DNA of 64,000 bases, taken from the NCBI GenBank assembly GCA_021234155.1, contig JAJEKV010000025.1:538474-602473 (forward strand), read 5' to 3'. This DNA is from Isoetes taiwanensis (taxonomy: Eukaryota; Streptophyta; Lycopodiopsida; Isoetales; Isoetaceae). This document shows positions 58,980 to 64,000 of this stretch, piece by piece. The notes beneath the pieces were generated by a model. That model did no database searches. It had not been told where the DNA came from and was given only the letters and a program-made list of their open reading frames with translations. A program made the position numbers and the translations under genes. Position 1 is the first letter of the stretch. Every line of letters begins with the position of its first letter.

Positions 58980-59350
58980 TCTTTTGTGATTATTTAAAAA
59001 TATAAATACAATTCACTTTTGTGATTATTTAAAAATATAAATATAAAAATAATTTTGTGACTATTTAAAAATATGAATATAAAACACTTTTGTGATTATT
59101 TAAAAATATTTTTATATAAATATATTTTATTTTTTTTTTTTTTTCCCCTTTTGCGACGTATCCACGCGGGCTTTTTTTTGCCACGTGGCTTTTTATATAA
59201 AAATATATTTTTTTTTTTTTTTTTTTTTTCCCCTTCACGCCGCGATGCGACGTATCCACGCGGCTTTTTTTTGCTACGCGGGCTTTTCTACACGCCGGAT
59301 TTTCGAATTTTCCACGAATCCGTTTCCACGCGGTCACGCCGCATGCGCGA
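58980..59350 (+). repeat. AT-rich 35-bp array and 95-bp duplication
   Basis: TTTTGTGATTATTTAAAAAT recurs four times from 58986 with ~35-bp spacing. From ~59130 a T-tract + CCCCTT + TGCGACGTATCCACGCGG + T8-GC unit occurs twice (to ~59285). Confidence 0.75.
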
Positions 59351-59364
59351 CGATACACGTGGCT

Positions 59365-59645
59365 TTCACCTGACGGCGTGGATTTTGGTGATGTTCCACG
59401 TGTATATTCCACGTATATATTTCACGGTCACGCGCATATGCGACCTCAAGGCATGACGTCGCGCCATCGCGTCGCCGCTGACGCTCCCCACAAGCTGACG
59501 CCAACGTCGCGATGCGACGCGACGCGATGCGACGGCGGCGAACGACGCTCGGCGACGCCCGAAGCGACACCGTCGACGTCAGCGCTAGCAGACGCCGCGC
59601 AGACGCCGCTATCAAGCGCCGCTAAATGGTTTTTTTCTTGTTGTC
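59365..59645. repeat. Right subterminal TGCGACG block and terminal inverted repeat
   Basis: GCGACG motifs in both orientations pack 59450-59620 (e.g. GATGCGACGCGACGCGATGC). They end in CGCCGCTAAA and the terminal CTTGTTGTC. It mirrors the left end at 35446-35600. Confidence 0.75.
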
Positions 59646-61570
59646 TTTGTACACATCGCCTTCTCCGTTATTGCACCCTCCATCACCCATTCCGGAGCCA
59701 AATACCTCAGCGTTCCCCTCATCTTCGTCGGGACTAGACTCTCGCTCCTCGTCTACCGGCTTTGGAAATCCCAAAGTCGCAATTTTTGGAAGCAAGTCTC
59801 GCAGCTAGAAGAATATTCGGGGCTTCAAATCTAGATGTATGATCTTCTCTCTCGCGGTCTTCATGCGGATATGCTAGCCCTCTTGCGGTTCAAGGATGAT
59901 CTCAAACCTCTGTTTCCAGTTTAATGGGGCCTTGTCTCCAAACACCCATCCGTCGGTGACCCGTTCTTCATGTATTCGTACATGAGGAGACTTTTCGACG
60001 CCGCATGTACGTAACCCTAGCAAGAGCACTAGGTTTTGATGATGGCTTCTTCCAAGAACTGCAATTTTGATTGTAGAATTCTTTACGATCATAGTCGAAA
60101 CCCCGAGCCTCTTCACCGCAACTTCGTACCATCTTGAAGCTTCCCTCCAGATACTTCTCCAAAACCACCCTCACCAATGCACCGAAAGTGAAGCTATTAG
60201 TGAGTTTTTCTAGCTCTTGATAAGAATATCTTGTTGGAAGCATGGATTTTAGTGAGTTTTCCAATATGCCGACCTCTTCCTCGTAGTCCGAAGCCAATAT
60301 ATGTTTCTTTCTTTTCATTATGCACATAAGTAAAAGATACTACGCCTCCGTGACTTCCTCCCCGCAACAAATTTCCAATAGATTGGCTTCCTCTTGTCGA
60401 GAACCTTGACAAAAGTTATCAAATTATCATCTAATACCTTTTGGACTGTACCAACCGTATTGTTAACCAGAAACAAGATGCTGCACTAGAGTTGTAAAAT
60501 GCAGCTTTACAATTACAAATCCGTGCCACACCGATCTTGCATTCCCGTTTAGAAGTAGCATTCCAAAACGTGTGATACTTAATGGGAAAGTAATCGTATC
60601 CCTTCAATTCTACCAATTACGAACTACATCCATGCGCAAATGAGGTTCACATCCTAGGCTGCGGTTGATTCTTATCCACTTCTCTCAGAACTACTCCCTC
60701 CAAGGCATTCTCGCGATGTGCCATTTTCGCAAACACGATACTCACCACATTTCTTCGGCAAGAAAGAGTCATCCCCTAACGGGAATACAACGTAACAAAG
60801 CTCGAAGTTATCATAGTTATATGTATATACTTTGAAGTCACCATTAGGAAGAAGCTTAAGAAATGTGACCAACCGACATTTCTCGCCCAAATATAGCTTT
60901 GGACCACGGGCACCGATTTCCTTTGCAATCTTCATAACGGTTTCAACATGGTCGAGCTAGAATCTAGAGATGAAAGATTGGTTCCTAATTCGGTATACCT
61001 TATCATTACCAAACCGCAAAGTTGGTGGGTAATCGTCGCAAAGAACAACAAAAAAAATTTGGTGGACTTAGTAATTGTAGATATGTCTTGGTTTCGTGAG
61101 GAACTCAAAACCCAATAAGGTCGCGAACCAAAGATACATAACCAGCCCACCAGGGCTCAACTACTAGACTATAATCTCCGTGAACCTGTTTTCTATTAGA
61201 AGCCCAACTGGTTAATTTCATTCCTGGCCTCAAGTATCTCCTTAAAACTAGAGTATCAGTAGGATAGTCATAACTTTGTCAAACCTTCGCCCCTGATTCT
61301 GTTTGTAATACGACATTACCAGTAAATTCTGACATATAAAGATAGTAGACCTTACTGCCATAAGTATTAGACGACCATACAAGCTGCCCTCTTTCATCTT
61401 TGAGTTCTAAATTGCCATCAGATGTGAAGTTAAAGCTAGCATTCTCACCAACAGGGTTATCCCTGTTTGCAGTCCAGATTATTCTTGCATCGACTTGAAT
61501 TTTTTCATCGACAGTTTTATTCTCATTTATGTTGCAAAATTGGAACAAAGTAGGACAGATAGTAAACAAA
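59646..61570 (-). pseudogene. G-type lectin receptor kinase, N-terminal to kinase activation segment
   Basis: Reading minus from the Copia border: B_lectin (ARIIWTANRDNPVGENASF, GNVVLQTESGAKV, DYPTDTLVLRR; 61500-61200), then a Cys-containing segment (PKKCGEYRVCENG), a PAN-like domain (LKGYDYFPIKYHTFWNATSK, CNCKAAFYNSSAASCFW) and a basic juxtamembrane piece. The kinase follows: LPTRYSYQELEKLTNSF, HHQNLVLLLG, KIIHLDLKP (~59830), CDFGISK (~59785), RGTLRYLAPEW (~59715) and ITEKA-DVY at the transposon border. The stretch below ~61150 is frameshifted repeatedly. It matches the copy at 31669-32170 except where CAG/CTG became CGG/CCG or CG. The C-terminus is at 35080-35445. Confidence 0.85.
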
Positions 61571-61777
61571 TGGCAGCAAAGAACTTAGAAACTCGATTTG
61601 CTCTCAAACAACAGTACAAGTGATTGATCTCTGTGGAGATCTGCCCGCCTTATATCAAGGCTGAAACGGCTAAATCTGAGACTAATCTAAATATAGAATC
61701 CATGACGAAACATAAGGAAAGCCCATAACGAACCATCATGCAAAAGGCATCTTGTTTGTTATGCACAGTCAGCAACA
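61571..61777 (-). repeat. Probable 3' LTR of the Copia element (207 bp)
   Basis: On the minus strand TGTTGCTGACTG follows a purine-rich TTGAGTGGGGA directly after the pol stop, which is the polypurine-tract position. The segment ends in GCTGCCA, i.e. TG...CA. Its far side abuts lectin coding sequence. The other LTR lies outside the window, so the boundary is inferred. Confidence 0.5.
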
Positions 61778-64000
61778 TCCCCACTCAAGATGCCTTTAGC
61801 TCTGACTGATGCAGACGTCCCCACTTCAGAGCTAATGAGGCCAATCTGAAGAAGAAATTGATGTAACTTTGTGCTTGCAACAGCTTTGGTCAGCATGTCA
61901 GCTAGCATGGAATTAGTATTGCAGTAGGCCAACCTTAGCTGATTATGCTCCACGAGATGTCTCACGAAGTGATACCTGAGATCGATATGTTTCATTCTCT
62001 TATGATTGACTGGATTTTTGCTCATAGCTAAGGCTCCTTGATTATCAGTATAGATGAGCAAACCTGGATCAACTAGAAGGCCAATTTCAGAGCAAAGCCG
62101 ATGAAGCCAGACAGATTCTTTGGCAGCATGAGCAAGAGCAATGTATTCAGCTTCTGTGGAGGACAGGGCGACACATGTTTGCTTGCAACTGCTCCAGGAA
62201 ACTGCACCACCAGCAAAGAGAAAAACGAAACCTGAGGTGGATTTTCTGTCGGAATGATCCCCAGCCCAATCTGCATCAGAGAACCCAATAGGGGCAGAAT
62301 CCCCACTGGCCTTGTAGGTAACTCCAAGTGTCAGGGTGCCAGCAATATATTTCAGAACCCGCTTGAGGCTTGTGCAGTGAGAATCAAGAGGATTAGTGGA
62401 GAATTGGGACAATTTGCAAAGGGGGAAGGCAAGATCTGGGCACGAGTGCATATGGCAGCGTAGTTAATCATGCCAAGGATGCTGAGGTAGCGTTCTTGAA
62501 TAGGAACAAGAGCAGGTGAACAAGGGGGAGAGTCTTTAGAAAGGGAAAGGCCTGGTTCAAGTGGTGTAGCTGCTGGATAACATAGATCAAGAGAGCATTG
62601 GTGGATGAGATTCTGGAGATATTTATGCTGGGATAGAACAAGTGTGTGAGTAAGGGGATTATGATGGATGTGCATGCCAAGGAAATAGTGTGCTTGACCC
62701 ATATCTGTCATTTTGTATTCACTGCTGAGAGCATCCTTGAGGGCTTGAAGAGAGTCAGGAGATTTAGCAATAATAAGTAAATCATCCACATAAACAAGGA
62801 CAAACAAAATGGTGGGCTTAAGCTGGATATAGAGACTGGGGTCAGATTGACTTGGAGCAAAATTAAGATGGAGAAGAGTGGCATGGAGCTTGGCATACCA
62901 AGCGCGAGGGGCCTGACGCAGTATAAGGCTTTATGCAAGCGACATACATGATCTGGAAATTCAGTGCTAGTGAAGCCAGGGGGTTGCTCGACATAAACTT
63001 CTTCAGAAAGTGGCCCATTTAAGAAGGCATTGGCAACATCCATTTGGTGTATATGATAGCTTTGTTGTGTAGCATGGGCTAGAAGCATGCGAATAGAGGT
63101 AATACGGGCCACAGGTGCATAAGTTTCCTCAAAGTCAATTCCTTGGGTCTGATTGTAGCCTTTGGCAACTAAGCGTGCTTTGAAGCGTTCAACGGAGCCA
63201 TCAGAATGATATTTTACTTTAAATACCCATTTGGTCCCAATAACAGATTGATGTGAAGGGCGTGGAACCAAGCTCCACGTATGGCATGTGGAAATGGACT
63301 GTAATTCAGATTGCATGGCTTGAAGCCACTGTGCATTCCAGGGACTAATGGAGGCAACATGGAATGTAGATGGTTCTGGAATGGTTTCTTGAGTAAGCAT
63401 GGAGTAATCTTGATGCCACTGAGGAGGCCTGCGAGGTCGAGTAGATCTGGAATCAGGAGAGGTTGAAGGATTGTGAGCAAGAGGTAAAGAAGATGCAAGA
63501 GGTGAGGGAGTGGTATCATGAATAGCAGGCAGAGATGGACCAGGAGAAGCAGATGGAGCAGAATGAGAAGTGTCAGGGATATGTGGGCAAGTTGAGGCAG
63601 GTGGAGTGGCCGAGCTAGAGGCAGCGGGAGAAGACTGTTGTGCAGCAGCAGAGGGCATTTGAGGAGGATGAAAGTCAAGGGGAAATTGAAGGGTAACTCT
63701 GGACGGAGGAAGATTTGGAATGTGACAGCGAGAGGTCTCACAGAATTGGACATGGCAGGACAAGATAAGACGATGAGATGTTAGATCAAACAGGCGATAA
63801 GTTTTTCTGGTATCACAGTAGCCTAGAAGCATGGCTGCCCGAGAGCGGGCTTGGAGTTTTGAGGAAGGATTCTGAAATACAAAGCATAAGCAGCCAAAAA
63901 CTCTGAGATGTTGGAGAGTAACAGACCTTTGAAGCCAAAGCTCTTCTGGAAGCTTGTGTTGGATTGCGGAATGAGGTGCCCGATTGTTGAGGTAGACTGC
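61759..64000 (-). pseudogene. Copia pol: integrase end, reverse transcriptase, RNase H
   Basis: From the window edge: integrase tail (AVYLNNRAPHSAIQHKLPEE), then a Ser/Pro/Ala-rich linker (~63750-63400). RT follows with KWVFKVKYHSDGSVERFKAR, LVAKGYNQTQGIDFEETYAP, QMDVANAFLNG and the catalytic LVYVDDLLII (~62795). RNase H closes with FSDADWAGDHSDRKSTSG, CVALSSTEAEYIALAHAAKE, YTDNQGALAMS and DLRYHFVRHLVE, with a stop at 61759. Frameshifts fall near 62925 (in 'KALYGLRQAPRAW') and near 62445 (CTR/PDLAF). The copy is therefore not autonomous but is well preserved. Confidence 0.9.

Larger units (their letters stand above)
35446..59645 (+). mobile_element. 24.2-kb CACTA-like (En/Spm) element inserted in the kinase
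   Basis: The ends are inverted: CACAACAAGAGAATGG at 35446 and, reading inward from 59645, GACAACAAGAAAAAAACC, each followed within ~20 bp by TTTAGCGACG or TTTAGCGGCG. The CACTA consensus start (CACTACAAGAA) differs by one or two bases. Subterminal blocks dense in TGCGACG/CGTCGCA lie next to both ends, as in plant CACTA elements. A TNP2+DUF4218 transposase remnant lies inside (42060-44795). No exact 3-bp target duplication is visible (CTG left, TTT right). Direction is given by the transposase. Internal TGCGACG blocks at 39.6, 46.2 and 52.1 kb suggest nesting or rearrangement. Confidence 0.72.
61571..64000 (-). mobile_element. Ty1/Copia retrotransposon, right part, inserted in the lectin domain
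   Basis: The minus-strand LTR retrotransposon extends past the end of the window. Pol order (integrase, RT, RNase H) is that of Copia. Lectin-kinase coding resumes at 61569 immediately beyond the LTR, so the element interrupts the N-terminal lectin domain. Unlike the CACTA region, its sequence keeps normal CTG/CAG frequency and only two clear frameshifts. Confidence 0.8.

Noticed and set aside
35446-59645. Endogenised giant-virus segment (SNF2, SET, distinct composition)
   Set aside because: TNP2 plus DUF4218, inverted CACTA-like ends and subterminal repeats explain the block better. I saw no viral capsid, polymerase or packaging motifs.
63214-63753. 179-codon Leu/Pro-rich minus frame
   Set aside because: Alternative register of the Copia pol linker. 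The true frame carries the RT motifs.

Overview
The window reads as nuclear DNA of a land plant with a large, repeat-rich genome. The support is TTTAGGG telomere-type repeats, plant-type splice sites, and LINE, Helitron, Copia, Tigger/pogo and CACTA elements among sparse host genes. Several families (an expanded Tigger-type transposase, a G-type lectin kinase, a BLE2-like ARM protein) would suit a fern or gymnosperm. I cannot name the species.

Region 1-9.2 kb. A fold-back duplication (673-1365 versus 3851-4436) encloses a 5'-truncated LINE with a 14-bp target-site duplication and a poly(A) tail. Next, on the minus strand, comes a membrane-anchored ARM-repeat gene (5260-7424) with one frameshift at an A-rich tract. 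A decayed duplicate of its 5' portion lies at 8575-9190.

Region 9.3-28.2 kb. This part holds a Helitron Rep remnant (9325-10190), an unrecognised exon (11158-11568), a five-exon GT31 galactosyltransferase fragment (14110-15128) and a NUP160-like exon. It also holds a two-exon Tigger/pogo transposase lacking its third catalytic Asp, and two stop-containing remnants of an unidentified protein family.

Region 28.2-35.4 kb. A 1,751-bp solo LTR with perfect TGTCG/CGACA ends and a GAGCA duplication has inserted in the tail of an internally deleted kinase copy. That kinase copy is itself joined to the end of a HAD/FCP1-like phosphatase gene. Helitron 3' ends (hairpin plus CTAGT) occur at 22.8 and 33.9 kb.

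Region 35.4-64 kb. The main result is one minus-strand G-type lectin receptor kinase gene broken by two insertions. Its N-terminal to APEW part is at 59646-61570 and its C-terminal part at 35080-35445. Between them is a 24.2-kb CACTA-like element with inverted ends (CACAACAAG / CTTGTTGTC) and TGCGACG-rich subterminal blocks. It carries a TNP2+DUF4218 transposase remnant, SNF2-like and SET-like fragments, a ~1.1-kb tandem array, hairpin/B-box repeats and a telomere-like run. A Copia element (61571 to beyond 64000) interrupts the lectin domain.

From about 35.4 to 61.1 kb coding sequence is shredded by 1-3-nt indels, and CTG/CAG appear replaced by CCG/CGG or CG. This could be real decay or systematic base-calling error at methylated CHG sites, so reading frames there should be treated with caution.
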